NCBI RefSeq assembly: GCF_002213425.1
Contig: NZ_NJGV01000023.1
Span: forward strand, 52,087-116,086
Source of the DNA: Herbaspirillum aquaticum
GTDB lineage: Bacteria > Pseudomonadota > Gammaproteobacteria > Burkholderiales > Burkholderiaceae_D
Direction of reading: 5' to 3'
DNA: 64,000 nt
Part shown: one piece after another, positions 37,225-48,814 of the stretch
Layout: every line of letters starts with the position of its first letter
Position numbering within the stretch: the first letter of the stretch is position 1
Notes under the pieces: generated by a model
The model's database searches: none
What the model was told of the DNA's origin: nothing
The model's input: only the letters and a program-made list of their open reading frames with translations
Position numbers and translations under genes: made by a program

Positions 37225-38000
37225 TCGCCGGTTTCGTCAGCGGCTTGGGCCGCAGCGTGCGCGAGTTCGTGGTCGGCGTGGGTTTTGCTGCGCGCATGTT
37301 CATCAACATGCTGGGCGCGTCCCTGGGCCTGCTGCGCCGCCCGCGCCTCATTACCGACCAGATCCACTTCATCGGCAATTATTCGCTGGTGATCATCACG
37401 GTATCGGGCCTGTTCGTGGGCTTCGTGCTGGGTCTGCAAGGGTATTACACGCTCAACAAGTATGGTTCGGAACAGGCCCTGGGCCTGCTGGTGGCCCTGT
37501 CGCTGACCCGTGAGCTGGGGCCGGTGGTGACGGCGCTGCTCTTTGCCGGCCGCGCCGGGACCTCGCTGACCGCCGAAATCGGCCTGATGAAGGCCGGCGA
37601 GCAACTCTCGGCCATGGAAATGATGGCGGTGAACCCGCTGCAACGCGTGGTGGCCCCGCGCTTCTGGGCTGGCGTGATCGCCATGCCGGTGCTGGCGGCC
37701 ATCTTCAGCGCCGTCGGTGTGCTGGGCGGCTATGTGGTCGGCGTGCTGCTGATCGGCGTGGATGACGGTGCCTTCTGGTCGCAGATGCAGGGCGGCGTGG
37801 ATGTGTGGAATGACATCGCCAACGGCGTGCTGAAGAGCATCGTCTTCGGTATTGCCGTCACCTTCGTGGCACTGTTCCAGGGTTATGAAGCCCAGCCGAC
37901 GCCCGAAGGCGTGGCGCGGGCCACGACCCGGACCGTGGTGATCGCCTCGCTGACCGTGCTGGGCCTGGATTTCCTGCTGACGGCGCTGATGTTCAGCTGA
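37221..38000 (+). CDS. mlaE: Phospholipid transport permease MlaE
   Basis: The 259-residue membrane protein starts at a GTG overlapping the mlaF stop; a gggaggtg site precedes it. It has the MlaE-family features GLFVGFVLGLQGYYTL, the conserved LTRELGPVVTALLFAGRAGTSLTAEIG coupling region and five to six membrane helices. It is the channel subunit of the Mla ABC system. Confidence 0.95.
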   Translation: MIAGFVSGLGRSVREFVVGVGFAARMFINMLGASLGLLRRPRLITDQIHFIGNYSLVIITVSGLFVGFVLGLQGYYTLNKYGSEQALGLLVALSLTRELGPVVTALLFAGRAGTSLTAEIGLMKAGEQLSAMEMMAVNPLQRVVAPRFWAGVIAMPVLAAIFSAVGVLGGYVVGVLLIGVDDGAFWSQMQGGVDVWNDIANGVLKSIVFGIAVTFVALFQGYEAQPTPEGVARATTRTVVIASLTVLGLDFLLTALMFS

Positions 38001-38074
38001 GTCGCCGCAGTACTTGGACAAGCGCCCGCTCGGGGCGCAATGATGTGAATAAAAGGGTAGAAAAAGGGTTCAAT

Positions 38075-38551
38075 ATGCAACGTAAATCTCTGGATGCCTG
38101 GGTAGGAATCTTCGTGCTGGCCGGTGTGGCCGCGCTGGCGTTCCTGGCGCTGAAGGTCGGCAACATGAGCTCGATGTCCTTCGGCCAGAAGACCTATGCC
38201 CTCAAGGCCAATTTTGACAACATCGGCGGCCTGAAGTCGCGCGCGGCCGTCAAGAGCGCCGGGGTGGTGGTGGGCCGTGTCGATTCGATCCGCTTCGATG
38301 ACCAGACCTTCCGCGCGGTGGTCACGCTGAACATGGACGAGGGTTACAAATTCCCCAAGGACAGCTCGGCCAAGATCCTGACCTCCGGTCTGTTGGGTGA
38401 ACAATACATCGGCATCGAGCCAGGCGGCGATACTGCTAACCTGGCCTCGGGCGATACGATTAAGATGACACAATCCGCCATCGTGCTGGAAAACCTGATC
38501 GGTCAATTCCTGTACAGCAAGGCGGCAGAGGGAAAGGATGATTCCAAATGA
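38075..38551 (+). CDS. mlaD: MCE-domain protein MlaD
   Basis: The ATG at 38075 (aaaggg site upstream) gives 158 residues: one N-terminal membrane helix (VGIFVLAGVAALAFLAL) and one periplasmic MCE domain (about 40-120; FDNIGGLKSRAAVKSAGVVVG and LLGEQYIGIEPGG). MlaD forms the hexameric lipid-binding ring on the periplasmic face. The stop overlaps the mlaA start. An earlier in-frame GTG at 38045 is less likely. Confidence 0.95.
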   Translation: MQRKSLDAWVGIFVLAGVAALAFLALKVGNMSSMSFGQKTYALKANFDNIGGLKSRAAVKSAGVVVGRVDSIRFDDQTFRAVVTLNMDEGYKFPKDSSAKILTSGLLGEQYIGIEPGGDTANLASGDTIKMTQSAIVLENLIGQFLYSKAAEGKDDSK

Positions 38552-39294
38552 ATCAAATGAATAAAAAAACCATCAACACCGCCTATGCAGGTCGTCTTGG
38601 CGCCTTCGCCCTGGCCGCCGCCGCCCTGACGGGCTGCGCCAGCACCGCCAACAATGCGAATGATCCGCTGGAAGGCTTCAACCGCACCATGTTCAGCTTC
38701 AACGACACGGTCGACAAAGTCGCCCTGAAGCCGGCCGCCCAAGCTTACGACACCGTGGTGCCGACCCCGATCCAGCATGGCGTGGGCAACTTCTTCGGCA
38801 ACATCGGCGATGTCTGGTCGTCCATCAACCAGCTGCTGCAGGGCCGTATCGAACAGGGGGTCTCGACCTTCATGCGCGTGGCCATCAACACCACCTTCGG
38901 CCTGGGTGGCGTGCTGGATGTGGCGACCGAAGCCCGCCTGCCGCGTGAGAAATCCGATTTCGGCCAGACCCTGGGCAAGTGGGGCGTAGGCTCCGGTCCC
39001 TACGTGGTGCTGCCGTTCTTCGGCCCGTCCACGCTGCGCGACACCGCCGGCATGCCGGTGGACCTGTACGGCGACCTGTGGACCTACAAGCGTCCGGTCC
39101 GCTGGCGCAACGTCGGTGCGGTGGTGCGCATCGTCGACCGCCGTGCCCAGTTGCTGGATGCCTCGACCCTGCTGGAAGATGCCGCGCTGGACAAGTACGA
39201 CTTCGTGCGCGATGCCTACCTGCAGCGCCGCCAGAGCCAGATCGACGGTGCCTCCGGCGGCCGCGAGCAGAAGGAAGAAGCCATCAAGCCTTGA
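38548..39294 (+). CDS. mlaA: Outer-membrane lipoprotein MlaA (VacJ)
   Basis: The 248-residue protein has a lipoprotein signal with lipobox LTGC and the MlaA motifs NDPLEGFNRTMFSFND and PFFGPSTLRDTAG. MlaA removes misplaced phospholipids from the outer leaflet of the outer membrane and hands them to MlaC. As in other betaproteobacteria it is inside the mla operon rather than at a separate locus. Confidence 0.95.
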   Translation: MNQMNKKTINTAYAGRLGAFALAAAALTGCASTANNANDPLEGFNRTMFSFNDTVDKVALKPAAQAYDTVVPTPIQHGVGNFFGNIGDVWSSINQLLQGRIEQGVSTFMRVAINTTFGLGGVLDVATEARLPREKSDFGQTLGKWGVGSGPYVVLPFFGPSTLRDTAGMPVDLYGDLWTYKRPVRWRNVGAVVRIVDRRAQLLDASTLLEDAALDKYDFVRDAYLQRRQSQIDGASGGREQKEEAIKP

Positions 39295-39578
39295 TGGCCG
39301 ATGGCTTTCCCCTGCCGTGCGGCGGGGGAGGCCGCGGTTGCACCTGCGGCGCTGCAGTCTGGTCTTGAAATGCGGGCCAACTGCCCAATCTGCGCTGTCT
39401 GCCCAGTTTTTCTGTCCTCTCCGGACAATCTGTAACATCCGTGCCGAACTGTGACGGCGCGGGAACCCCGCTCCCGGGCGGGTTTCGAAGGACTTGCCGG
39501 CTGCCGTCGGCGCGCTGCACTGCGCGGCGCCCTTGGCGGCCCCGGCACCTCCTGCTGACTCGAATGGAAAACCGACTT

Positions 39579-40220
39579 ATGAAGATGCTTACCAAACTTT
39601 TCGCCATTGCCGCCCTGGCTGTTCCTGCGCTGTCCTTCTCGGGCGCCGCGTCCGCCCAGGAAGCCCCGGATGCGCTGGTCAAGCGCATCAGCTCGGAAGT
39701 GCTGGATACCGCCAAGAACGACAAGGACATCCAGGCCGGCAACAACGCCCGCATCATGCAGCTGGTGGAGCAAAAGATCCTGCCCTACGTCGACTTCGAG
39801 CGCATGACCCAGCTGGCCGCCGGCCGCTACTGGCGCCAGGCCACCCCGGAACAGCAGAAGCAGCTGATCACCCAGTTCCGCAGCCTGCTGGTGTTCACCT
39901 ACTCCGGCGCGCTGTCGCAGGTGCGTGACCAGAAGATCGAATTCAAGCCGCTGCGCGCCGCCCCCACCGATACCGAAGTGGAAGTGAACTCGCAGGTGAT
40001 CTCCTCGCGCGGTGGCGAGCCCATCCAGCTGAGCTATCGCCTGGAAAAGAAGGCCGACGGCTGGAAGCTCTATGACGTCAACGTGCTGGGCGCCTGGCTG
40101 GTGGAAGCCTATCGCGGCACCTTCTCCAACGAGATCAACAAGGGCGGCATCGACGGCCTGATCAAGGCGCTGACCGACAAGAACCAGCAGCTGGCCGCAC
40201 GCGGCAACGGCAAGAAGTAA
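39579..40220 (+). CDS. mlaC: Periplasmic phospholipid shuttle MlaC
   Basis: The ATG at 39579 gives 213 residues with signal peptide MKMLTKLFAIAALAVPALSF...ASA and the MlaC fold (PYVDFERMTQLAAGRYWRQA, FKPLRAAP, WKLYDVNVLGAWLVEAYR). It ferries phospholipid between MlaA and MlaFEDB. The 284-base gap after mlaA contains GC-rich inverted repeats but no clear terminator. An alternative ATG at 39564 adds five residues. Confidence 0.94.
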   Translation: MKMLTKLFAIAALAVPALSFSGAASAQEAPDALVKRISSEVLDTAKNDKDIQAGNNARIMQLVEQKILPYVDFERMTQLAAGRYWRQATPEQQKQLITQFRSLLVFTYSGALSQVRDQKIEFKPLRAAPTDTEVEVNSQVISSRGGEPIQLSYRLEKKADGWKLYDVNVLGAWLVEAYRGTFSNEINKGGIDGLIKALTDKNQQLAARGNGKK

Positions 40221-40277
40221 GCCGGAAACAAGCCGTTATCGTTCATCGACCCATCTCCCGAACCGAAAGAACGCATC

Positions 40278-40571
40278 ATGTTCAAGCCCGGCGCCTCGCT
40301 GACCTTCTCCAATGCCAGTACCGTCCTGCGCGAGGGCCTCTCGGCCATCGCCGCCGGCCAGGCCAGCATTGACGTCAGCGAGGTGGCCGTGGTCGATTCC
40401 TCGGCCGTGGCGACCCTCCTGGCCTGGCGGCGTGCCGCCGCAGGCCGTGGTGCCGCACTGGATTTCGGCCCCTTGCCGGCCAACCTGCAGAGCCTGGCTG
40501 ATCTCTACGGCGTGACCGCCCTGTTGCAAGGTGCAGCCGCGCCGACCTCCGCTACCGATCGACATCACTGA
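40278..40571 (+). CDS. mlaB: STAS-domain protein MlaB
   Basis: The 97-residue STAS-domain protein contains DVSEVAVVDSSAVATLLAWRRAA, with the serine pair in the position of the anti-sigma-factor-antagonist loop. MlaB binds MlaF and stabilises the transporter. It completes the operon mlaF-E-D-A-C-B. Confidence 0.9.
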   Translation: MFKPGASLTFSNASTVLREGLSAIAAGQASIDVSEVAVVDSSAVATLLAWRRAAAGRGAALDFGPLPANLQSLADLYGVTALLQGAAAPTSATDRHH

Positions 40572-40897
40572 TCGCCTTTTCCCTTGCGGCCCGGGCTCCC
40601 GGGTGCCGGGAAGCCTGTGCTGCGGCGGCCCGGAATATCGAATTCCCCTATAATCGAAGGTTTTGCAGGCGCGCTGGCGGCGTTGGCACGCGGATTCCGT
40701 TTCCGCCAGGTACTCTCCCGCCCGTCGACATCAGCAAGACTTTCCGGCTATTTCATAGCACAACGACAACATGACTGCGCCCCATGCTTCCCCTGTTGGG
40801 AGTGGCGCGGCCAAGGCGAGGCGGACAGCGGATTCCCTGGTGGAACTCCTGGCTCCTTATTTCTTTCAGGCAAGTAACGTATTGAACGGGCGAGGCA
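40572..40897. other. Intergenic region before the ABC exporter genes
   Basis: This 326-base stretch has no convincing gene. It contains GC-rich inverted repeats just after mlaB (cccgggctcccggg region) and a TATAAT hexamer at 40649-40654, a possible -10 for the exporter operon; no good -35 was found. Confidence 0.4.
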
Positions 40898-41814
<917 letters not shown>

Positions 41815-41818
<4 letters not shown>

Positions 41819-42579
41819 TCGGTTTCCGTACCCTGTTCTACAAGGAAATCCTGCGTTTCTGGAAGGTCGCCACCCAGACCATCACGGCCCCCATCGTCAC
41901 GGCCCTGCTGTACCTGCTGATTTTCGGCCACGTGCTGCAGGACCGCGTGCAGGTCTATCCGGGCGTGAACTACACCGGCTTCCTGGTGCCGGGCCTGGTG
42001 ATGATGAGCGTGCTGCAGAATGCCTTTGCCAACAGCTCGTCTTCGCTGATCCAGTCCAAGATCACCGGCAACCTGGTGTTCGTGCTGCTGACCCCGCTGT
42101 CGCACTGGGAGCTGTTCGGCGGCTACGTGCTGGCGGCCGTGGTGCGCGGCCTGATGGTGGGGGCGGGCGTGTTCGTGGTGACCGTCTGGTTCGGTCACCT
42201 GGACTTTGTCGCGCCGCTGTGGATCCTGGTGTTCGCTCTCCTGGGCGCCGGCATCCTGGGCACCATGGGTTTGATCGCCGGCATCTGGGCCGAGAAGTTC
42301 GACCAGCTGGCGGCGTTCCAGAATTTCCTGATCGTGCCGCTGACCTTCCTGGCCGGCGTGTTCTATTCGATACACTCGCTGCCCCCGTTCTGGCAGGCGG
42401 TATCGCATTTCAACCCGTTTTTTTATATGATCGACGGTTTTCGCTACGGCTTCTTCGGCCAGTCCGACATTCCCCCCATGACCAGCCTCGGTATCGTCGC
42501 CGTGTTCTTCGTGGCGCTGTCGACCCTGGCCGTACGCATGCTCAAGAGCGGCTACAAGCTGCGCGCAGGTTCGCATTGA
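41815..42579 (+). CDS. ABC-2 type exporter permease (YadH-like)
   Basis: The 254-residue membrane protein has the ABC-2 permease layout: an amphipathic N-terminus (FRTLFYKEILRFWKVATQT), six hydrophobic helices and FNPFFYMIDGFRYGFFG near the end. It overlaps the ATPase gene by four bases, indicating a coupled pair. Confidence 0.9.
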
Positions 42580-42626
42580 AAACGCCGCGCCCCGCCATCT
42601 CCCCCATTCCCGTGAAGAGCCTCAAC

Positions 42627-42863
42627 ATGCTACCCACACCTGAACTCGTCAAAAGCTATATCGCCGCCGGCCTCGACTGCCAGCACCTGGAAGTGGAGGG
42701 TGATGGCCAGCACTTCACCGCCGTCATCGTCGCCGAGGCTTTCGCCGGCAAGCGCCTGATCCAGCGCCATCAGCTGGTCTATGCCGCCCTGGGCGACCGC
42801 ATGCGTGAAGAAATCCATGCCTTGTCGATGAAGACCCTGACCCCCGAAGAATTCCAGAAATAA
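42627..42863 (+). CDS. BolA-family protein (IbaG-like)
   Basis: The ATG at 42627 gives 78 residues with the BolA fold pattern: HLEVEGDGQHFTAVIVAEAFAGKRLIQRHQLVYAAL and a C-terminal IHALSMKTLTPEEF. The short form before murA corresponds to E. coli IbaG (YrbA), linked to acid resistance and iron-sulphur/monothiol-glutaredoxin biology. It lies nine bases before murA. A GTG at 42612 would add five residues. Confidence 0.9.
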   Translation: MLPTPELVKSYIAAGLDCQHLEVEGDGQHFTAVIVAEAFAGKRLIQRHQLVYAALGDRMREEIHALSMKTLTPEEFQK

Positions 42864-42872
42864 GGCAACACG

Positions 42873-44123
42873 ATGGACAAGCTTTTGATCCGTGGCGGCA
42901 AGCGCCTCTCCGGTGACGTCACCATTTCCGGTGCCAAGAACGCCGCCCTGCCCATCCTGTGCGCAGGCCTGCTCACCGATGGCGACCTGGTGCTCTCCAA
43001 TGTGCCGCACCTGCAGGACGTGGTCACCATTACCAAGCTGATGAGCCAGATGGGCCTGCGCGTGCGCGAGAACGGCGAGCAGCTGGTCCTGAACGGCAAC
43101 GACATCACCCGCCCGGAAGCGCCGTATGAGCTGGTCAAGACCATGCGTGCCTCGATCCTGGTGCTGGGCCCCTTGCTGGCGCGCTTCGGCCAGGCCAAGG
43201 TATCGCTGCCCGGCGGTTGCGCTATCGGTTCACGTCCGGTGGACCAGCACATCAAGGGACTGCAGGCGATGGGCGCGGAAATTCATATCGAGGCCGGCTA
43301 CATCCATGCCAAGGCCAAGCGCCTGAAGGGCGCGCGCATCGTCACCGACATGATCACCGTGACCGGCACCGAGAACCTCTTGATGGCCGCCGCCCTGGCC
43401 GATGGTGAAACCGTGCTGGAAAACGCCGCGCGCGAGCCGGAAGTGGGCGACCTGGCGCACCTGCTGGTGAAGATGGGCGCCAAGATCGAGGGCATCGGTA
43501 CCGACCGCCTGGTGATCCAGGGGGTGGAGAAGCTGCACGGCGCCGAGCACGAAGTCATCGCCGACCGTATCGAGACCGGTACTTTCCTGTGCGCTGTCGC
43601 GGCCACCGGCGGCGACGTGACCCTGCACCGCACCCGCGCCGGATTGCTGGATGCCGCCATGGACAAGCTGCGCGATGCCGGTGCCATCCTCACTTCGGGT
43701 GAAGACTGGATCCGTATCCAGATGGCGCGGCGTCCCAAGGCGGTGAGCTTCCGTACCACCGAATATCCGGGCTTCCCGACTGACATGCAGGCGCAGTTCA
43801 TGGCCTTGAACTGCCTGGCCGAAGGCACCAGCCACGTCACCGAAACGATTTTCGAGAACCGCTTCATGCACGTCCAGGAATTGAATCGCCTGGGTGCGGC
43901 CATCGATGTGGAAGGCAATACCGCCATCGTCAGCGGCGTGGAAAAATTCCTCGGTGCACCCGTGATGGCGACCGACCTGCGCGCTTCGGCCTCGCTGGTC
44001 ATCGCCGGCCTGGCTGCGCAAGGCGAGACCGTGGTGGAACGCATCTACCACCTCGACCGCGGCTATGACCGCATGGAAGCCAAGCTGTCGGCCATCGGTG
44101 CCGATATTGAACGCATCAAGTAA
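42873..44123 (+). CDS. murA: UDP-N-acetylglucosamine 1-carboxyvinyltransferase MurA
   Basis: The 416-residue protein catalyses the first committed step of peptidoglycan synthesis, adding enolpyruvate to UDP-GlcNAc. The catalytic cysteine (C116) is in [14 protein letters not shown], so fosfomycin sensitivity of the active site is expected. The N-terminal [14 protein letters not shown] motif and family length are intact. hisG follows after 29 bases. Confidence 0.96.
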   Translation: MDKLLIRGGKRLSGDVTISGAKNAALPILCAGLLTDGDLVLSNVPHLQDVVTITKLMSQMGLRVRENGEQLVLNGNDITRPEAPYELVKTMRASILVLGPLLARFGQAKVSLPGGCAIGSRPVDQHIKGLQAMGAEIHIEAGYIHAKAKRLKGARIVTDMITVTGTENLLMAAALADGETVLENAAREPEVGDLAHLLVKMGAKIEGIGTDRLVIQGVEKLHGAEHEVIADRIETGTFLCAVAATGGDVTLHRTRAGLLDAAMDKLRDAGAILTSGEDWIRIQMARRPKAVSFRTTEYPGFPTDMQAQFMALNCLAEGTSHVTETIFENRFMHVQELNRLGAAIDVEGNTAIVSGVEKFLGAPVMATDLRASASLVIAGLAAQGETVVERIYHLDRGYDRMEAKLSAIGADIERIK

Positions 44124-44152
44124 TTGACGGACCCCAGAAAACGCACACCATC

Positions 44153-44803
44153 ATGACCCAACAACTGACGCTGGCGCTGTCCAAGGGCCGTATCTTCGAA
44201 GAGACCCTGCCGCTGCTCAAGGCTGCCGGCATCACCGTAGCCGAGGATCCCGAATCTTCGCGCAAGCTGATCCTGCCGACCAATGACCCCGACGTGCGCG
44301 TCATCATCGTGCGCGCCTCGGACGTGCCGACCTACGTGCAATACGGCGCGGCCGATTTCGGCGTGGCCGGCAAGGATGTGCTGATGGAACACGGCGGTGA
44401 AGGCCTGTACCAGCCCATCGACCTCAACATCGCCAAATGCCGCCTGTCGGTGGCGGTGCAGGAAGGTTTCGACTACGCCAATGCAGTGCGCCAGGGTGCG
44501 CGCCTGCGCGTGGTGACCAAGTACGTCAACACCGCGCGCGAGCACTTCGCCGCCAAGGGCGTGCACGTGGACCTGATCAAGCTGTATGGCTCCATGGAAC
44601 TGGGCCCGCTGGTGGGCCTGTCGGACGCCATCGTCGACCTGGTCAGCACGGGTGGCACGCTGCGCGCCAACAAGCTGGTGGAAGTCGAGCACATCATCGA
44701 CATCTCCTCGCGCCTGGTGGTGAACCAGGCCGCGCTGAAGTTGAAGCGCGAGCGCCTGCAGCCGATTCTCGATGCCTTCGAGAAGGCTTCCAAGGCCAAG
44801 TAA
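44153..44803 (+). CDS. hisG: ATP phosphoribosyltransferase HisG (short form)
   Basis: HisG condenses ATP with PRPP, the first step of histidine synthesis. The 216-residue protein is the short form that lacks the C-terminal regulatory domain and needs HisZ, which is not in this window. Visible signatures are [14 protein letters not shown], the PRPP-binding region [12 protein letters not shown] and [15 protein letters not shown]. Confidence 0.96.
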   Translation: MTQQLTLALSKGRIFEETLPLLKAAGITVAEDPESSRKLILPTNDPDVRVIIVRASDVPTYVQYGAADFGVAGKDVLMEHGGEGLYQPIDLNIAKCRLSVAVQEGFDYANAVRQGARLRVVTKYVNTAREHFAAKGVHVDLIKLYGSMELGPLVGLSDAIVDLVSTGGTLRANKLVEVEHIIDISSRLVVNQAALKLKRERLQPILDAFEKASKAK

Positions 44804-44842
44804 TCCCACGACCCCAGATATCTTCGCAGAGCAGGTGAGACC

Positions 44843-46159
44843 ATGAGCATTGCCATCCGAAAACTCGATTCCGCCGATGCCGGCTTCCGTGACAAGCTGT
44901 CGGCCGTGCTGGCCTTTGAAGCCAGTGAAGATGAGGCCATCGATCGCGCTGCAGCGACCATCCTGGCCGACGTGAAGGCGCGCGGCGATGTCGCCGTACT
45001 GGAATACACCCAGCGCTTCGACCGCCTGCAGGCCGCTTCCGTGGCTGGCCTGGAAATCGGCAAGGATGCCCTGCAAGCCGCACTGGCAGGCCTGCCCGAG
45101 GCGCGCCGCCATGCGCTGCAGACCGCCGCCGACCGCGTGCGCGCCTATCACGAGCGCCAGAAGAAGGAATGCGGTTCAGATGGTTTCCTGTATCGCGAAG
45201 CCGATGGCACCGAGCTGGGCCAGAAGGTCACGCCGCTGGATCGCGTGGGCATCTACGTGCCGGGCGGCAAGGCCGCCTATCCTTCGTCGGTATTGATGAA
45301 TGCGATTCCGGCCAAGGTGGCCGGTGTGCAGGAAGTCATCATGGTCGTGCCGACCCCGGATGGCGTGAAGAATGAACTGGTGCTGGCCGCAGCCGCCATT
45401 GCCGGCGTGGACCGTGTCTTCACCATCGGTGGTGCGCAAGCCGTGGGCGCGCTGGCCTATGGCACCGCCACCATCCCGCAGGTGGACAAGATCGTCGGGC
45501 CCGGCAATGCCTACGTGGCCGCCGCCAAGCGCCGCGTGTTTGGCGTGGTCGGCATCGACATGATCGCCGGACCTTCGGAGATCCTGGTGATCTGCGATGG
45601 CGCCACCGATCCCGACTGGATCGCCATGGACCTGTTCTCGCAAGCCGAGCACGATGAACTGGCGCAATCCATCCTGCTGTGCCCGGATGCGGACTACATC
45701 GCCAAGGTCGAAGCCTCCATCAACCGCCTGCTGGAGGACATGCCGCGCAAGGACGTGATCCGTACGTCGCTCACCGACCGGGGCGCCCTGGTCAAGGTGC
45801 GCGACATGGAAGAAGCCTGCGAGATCGCCAACATGATCGCCGCCGAGCACCTGGAGATTTCCGCCCAGGAGCCGCAGCAGTGGGCGGACCAGATCCGTCA
45901 CGCCGGTGCCATGTTCCTGGGACGCTTCTCCTCCGAGTCCCTGGGCGACTACTGCGCCGGTCCCAACCACGTGCTGCCGACTTCGCGCACGGCACGCTTC
46001 TCCTCGCCGCTGGGCGTGTATGACTTCCAGAAGCGTTCGAGCATCATCCGCGTCTCGGAAGAGGGCGCGCAGACGCTGGGCAAGATCGCCGCCGAGCTGG
46101 CCTACGGTGAAGGCTTGCAGGCCCACGCCCGCTCGGCCGAACTGCGGCTCAGGAAGTGA
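44843..46159 (+). CDS. hisD: Histidinol dehydrogenase HisD
   Basis: The 438-residue protein oxidises histidinol to histidine in two NAD+ steps. Family motifs include [29 protein letters not shown] and the zinc/catalytic region [13 protein letters not shown], with a later AAEHLEI histidine. Family length is normal. The stop codon is one base before the start of the DNA methyltransferase gene. Confidence 0.96.
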   Translation: MSIAIRKLDSADAGFRDKLSAVLAFEASEDEAIDRAAATILADVKARGDVAVLEYTQRFDRLQAASVAGLEIGKDALQAALAGLPEARRHALQTAADRVRAYHERQKKECGSDGFLYREADGTELGQKVTPLDRVGIYVPGGKAAYPSSVLMNAIPAKVAGVQEVIMVVPTPDGVKNELVLAAAAIAGVDRVFTIGGAQAVGALAYGTATIPQVDKIVGPGNAYVAAAKRRVFGVVGIDMIAGPSEILVICDGATDPDWIAMDLFSQAEHDELAQSILLCPDADYIAKVEASINRLLEDMPRKDVIRTSLTDRGALVKVRDMEEACEIANMIAAEHLEISAQEPQQWADQIRHAGAMFLGRFSSESLGDYCAGPNHVLPTSRTARFSSPLGVYDFQKRSSIIRVSEEGAQTLGKIAAELAYGEGLQAHARSAELRLRK

Positions 46160-46160
46160 C

Positions 46161-46997
46161 ATGATGACTGCCGCCACCGACTCCCTCGCAGGTGCCGGCT
46201 GGCTGGACCGCGTATTCTGCGAGGATGCGCTCTCGGCCACCGCTGGCCTGGCGCGCATTCCCGATGGCAGCGTCGACCTGATGATCGCCGATCCGCCCTA
46301 TGGGCTGGGCAAGGATTACGGCAACGATTCCGACAAGCTCGATACCGCTGCTTACCTGTCGTGGACAGAACAGTGGATCGATGCCGCGCTGCCCAAGTTG
46401 AAGCCCAATGGCAGTCTCTACATCTTCCTGACCTGGCGCAATTCGCCGGAAATCTTCGTGATGCTCAAGCAGCGCATGACCATGGTCAACGAGATCATCT
46501 GGGATCGCCGCGTGCCCTCCATGGGCGGCAGCACCCGGCGCTATTCCTCGGTGCATGACACCATCGGTTTCTTCGCGCGGGCCAAGGATTATTTCTTTGA
46601 TCTCGATGCCATCCGCATTCCCTACGATGCCCAGACCAAGAAGGCGCGTTCACGCTCCATCTTCGTCGGGGCCAAGTGGCTAGAAATGGGCTACAACCCC
46701 AAGGATGTGTGGAGCGTCTCCCGCCTGCATCGCGAACATAAAGAGCGCGCCGACCATCCCACGCAAAAACCCCTGGAAGTGGTGGAGCGCATGGTCAAAG
46801 CCTCATGCCCGCCCGGCGGCGTGGTGCTCGATCCCTTCATGGGCAGCGGCACCACGGCCGTGGCAGCACGCCGTTGCGGGCGCCACTTCACCGGGTTTGA
46901 ACTCAATCCCGATTATTGCGAACTGATCCGCCAGCGTCTCGACGCTCTCGATGCGCCGGCGCCTGCGAGCCTAGATGATGAATCCCTCCAAGCCTGA
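46161..46997 (+). CDS. Orphan beta-class DNA methyltransferase inside the his operon
   Basis: The 278-residue protein has the motif order of beta-class adenine-N6/cytosine-N4 methyltransferases: catalytic DPPY (44-47) first, then [14 protein letters not shown] (199-212) and the SAM-binding DPFMGSGTT (224-232). No restriction gene is adjacent. It starts one base after hisD (atgatg, two possible starts) and overlaps hisC by 23 bases, so it is transcribed and probably translationally coupled with the his genes. The target sequence cannot be read from the protein. It is complete and uses the same codon style as its neighbours, so it does not look recently inserted. Confidence 0.92.
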   Translation: MMTAATDSLAGAGWLDRVFCEDALSATAGLARIPDGSVDLMIADPPYGLGKDYGNDSDKLDTAAYLSWTEQWIDAALPKLKPNGSLYIFLTWRNSPEIFVMLKQRMTMVNEIIWDRRVPSMGGSTRRYSSVHDTIGFFARAKDYFFDLDAIRIPYDAQTKKARSRSIFVGAKWLEMGYNPKDVWSVSRLHREHKERADHPTQKPLEVVERMVKASCPPGGVVLDPFMGSGTTAVAARRCGRHFTGFELNPDYCELIRQRLDALDAPAPASLDDESLQA

Positions 46998-48084
46998 GAC
47001 CGTGGACGAGCTGGTAGCCAATGTGATCCGCCCGCTGGTGCGCGGCTGGCAGTCCTATCACGTGCCCTCGGCCGAAGGGATGGTCAAGCTCGATGCCATG
47101 GAAAATCCCTACCTGCTGCCACCGGCCTTGCGTGAGGAACTGGCGCAGCGGCTGGCCGCACTGGAACTGAACCGCTATCCGGTGCCGTCCTATACCCGCC
47201 TCAAAGCCGCCATCTGCGCGCAACTGGGTGTGCCTGCGGGCTATGACGTCCTGCTGGGCAATGGTTCGGATGAGCTCATCACCATGCTCTCGGTGGCCTG
47301 TGCCATCCCGGGGCGGACCATCCTGGCGCCGGAACCGGGCTTCGTCATGTATGGCGTCTCCGCAAAAATGGCCGGGCTGGATTATGTGGGCGTGCCATTG
47401 CGTGCGGACCTGACGCTGGACCTGCCCGCGATGCTGGCCGCCATCGAGGCGCACAAGCCGGTCATCACCTGGCTGGGCTATCCCAACAATCCGACCGGCA
47501 CGCTCTATCCGATGGCTGACGTGCTGCGCATCATCGAAGCGGCCGCGCCCTATGGCCTGGTGGTGGTGGACGAGGCCTACCAGCCTTTTGCCGCCTCCAC
47601 GCTCATGCCGGCATTGCCGCAGCACAACAACCTGGTGGTGATGCGCACCGTCTCCAAGCTGGGGCTGGCGGGCATCCGCCTGGGCTACCTGTCGGCGGCC
47701 CCGGCGCTGTTGCGCGAATTGGACAAGGTACGTCCGCCCTACAACGTCAACATGCTCACAGAAACCGCGGCGCTGTTCGTGCTGGAGCACCTGCAGGTGC
47801 TGGAGGCGCAGGCGGCGCAGCTGCGTGAGGCGCGCAGCGTGCTGGCGGCCGAACTGGCGGCGCTGGAGGGGGTGGAGGTGTTCCCTTCGGCGGCCAATTT
47901 CATCCTGATCCGCGTCCCGGATGCCGATAAAGTCTGCGCCGCCTTGTTGGCGCGCAGGGTACTTGTCAAAAATGCCGGTAGAATGCACGTATTGCTGCAA
48001 AACTGTTTGCGCATTACCGTCAGCACGGATGAAGAAAACGCCATCTTCCTGACGGCCCTGAAAGATGCACTGCGCGAGCAGTGA
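46975..48084 (+). CDS. hisC: Histidinol-phosphate aminotransferase HisC
   Basis: The 369-residue fold-type I aminotransferase has the PLP lysine in [14 protein letters not shown] and the DEAYQPF and GYPNNPTGT segments. It converts imidazole-acetol phosphate to histidinol phosphate. The start at 46975 (atgatg) lies inside the methyltransferase gene. Confidence 0.95.
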   Translation: MMNPSKPETVDELVANVIRPLVRGWQSYHVPSAEGMVKLDAMENPYLLPPALREELAQRLAALELNRYPVPSYTRLKAAICAQLGVPAGYDVLLGNGSDELITMLSVACAIPGRTILAPEPGFVMYGVSAKMAGLDYVGVPLRADLTLDLPAMLAAIEAHKPVITWLGYPNNPTGTLYPMADVLRIIEAAAPYGLVVVDEAYQPFAASTLMPALPQHNNLVVMRTVSKLGLAGIRLGYLSAAPALLRELDKVRPPYNVNMLTETAALFVLEHLQVLEAQAAQLREARSVLAAELAALEGVEVFPSAANFILIRVPDADKVCAALLARRVLVKNAGRMHVLLQNCLRITVSTDEENAIFLTALKDALREQ

Positions 48085-48156
48085 AGGTTTGAAGGTCCAC
48101 CGCAGGCAAGCAGGCATCACGCATTACCAACGATAGAACCCCGTCCAACCCCGACC

Positions 48157-48753
48157 ATGTCTACACCGAGAACCGCCGAAGTCGTCCGCAATACCAACGA
48201 GACGCAGATCCGCGTTGCGATCAACCTGGATGGCACCGGCCAGCAGAAGCTGGATACCGGCGTGCCCTTCCTGGATCACATGCTGGACCAGATCGCCCGC
48301 CACGGCCTGATCGACCTGGACATCCACGCCAAGGGCGACCTGCACATCGACGCGCACCATACGGTGGAAGACGTGGGCATTACCCTGGGCATGGCGTTTG
48401 CCAAGGCCATCGGCGACAAGAAGGGCATCCGCCGCTACGGCCACGCCTACGTGCCGCTGGACGAAGCCCTGTCGCGCGTGGTGATCGATTTCTCCGGCCG
48501 TCCCGGCCTGGAATACCACATTCCCTTTACCCGCTCGATGATCGGTTCCTTCGATGTGGACCTGACCAGCGAGTTCTTCCACGGTTTCGTCAATCATGCG
48601 CAGGTGACCCTGCACGTGGACAACCTGCGTGGCGTGAATGCCCACCACCAGGCCGAAACCGTGTTCAAGGCCTTCGGCCGCGCGCTGCGCATGGCCGTGG
48701 AACTCGATCCGCGCGCTGCGGGTACGATTCCGTCCACCAAGGGCAGCCTGTAA
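48157..48753 (+). CDS. hisB: Imidazoleglycerol-phosphate dehydratase HisB
   Basis: The 198-residue protein is the monofunctional dehydratase. The manganese-binding histidine motifs [24 protein letters not shown] and [17 protein letters not shown] are intact. There is no fused phosphatase, so histidinol-phosphate phosphatase must be encoded elsewhere. Confidence 0.96.
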   Translation: MSTPRTAEVVRNTNETQIRVAINLDGTGQQKLDTGVPFLDHMLDQIARHGLIDLDIHAKGDLHIDAHHTVEDVGITLGMAFAKAIGDKKGIRRYGHAYVPLDEALSRVVIDFSGRPGLEYHIPFTRSMIGSFDVDLTSEFFHGFVNHAQVTLHVDNLRGVNAHHQAETVFKAFGRALRMAVELDPRAAGTIPSTKGSL

Positions 48754-48814
48754 AACGCAGGGTATCGCTAACTCATCTGGGTTTTCCGGCGCGCGAGCGC
48801 CGTTCAATGTCGCC

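Noticed and set aside
39295..39578. Terminator or regulatory RNA between mlaA and mlaC
   Set aside because: GC-rich inverted repeats are present but imperfect and without a T-run; no known RNA family is recognisable.
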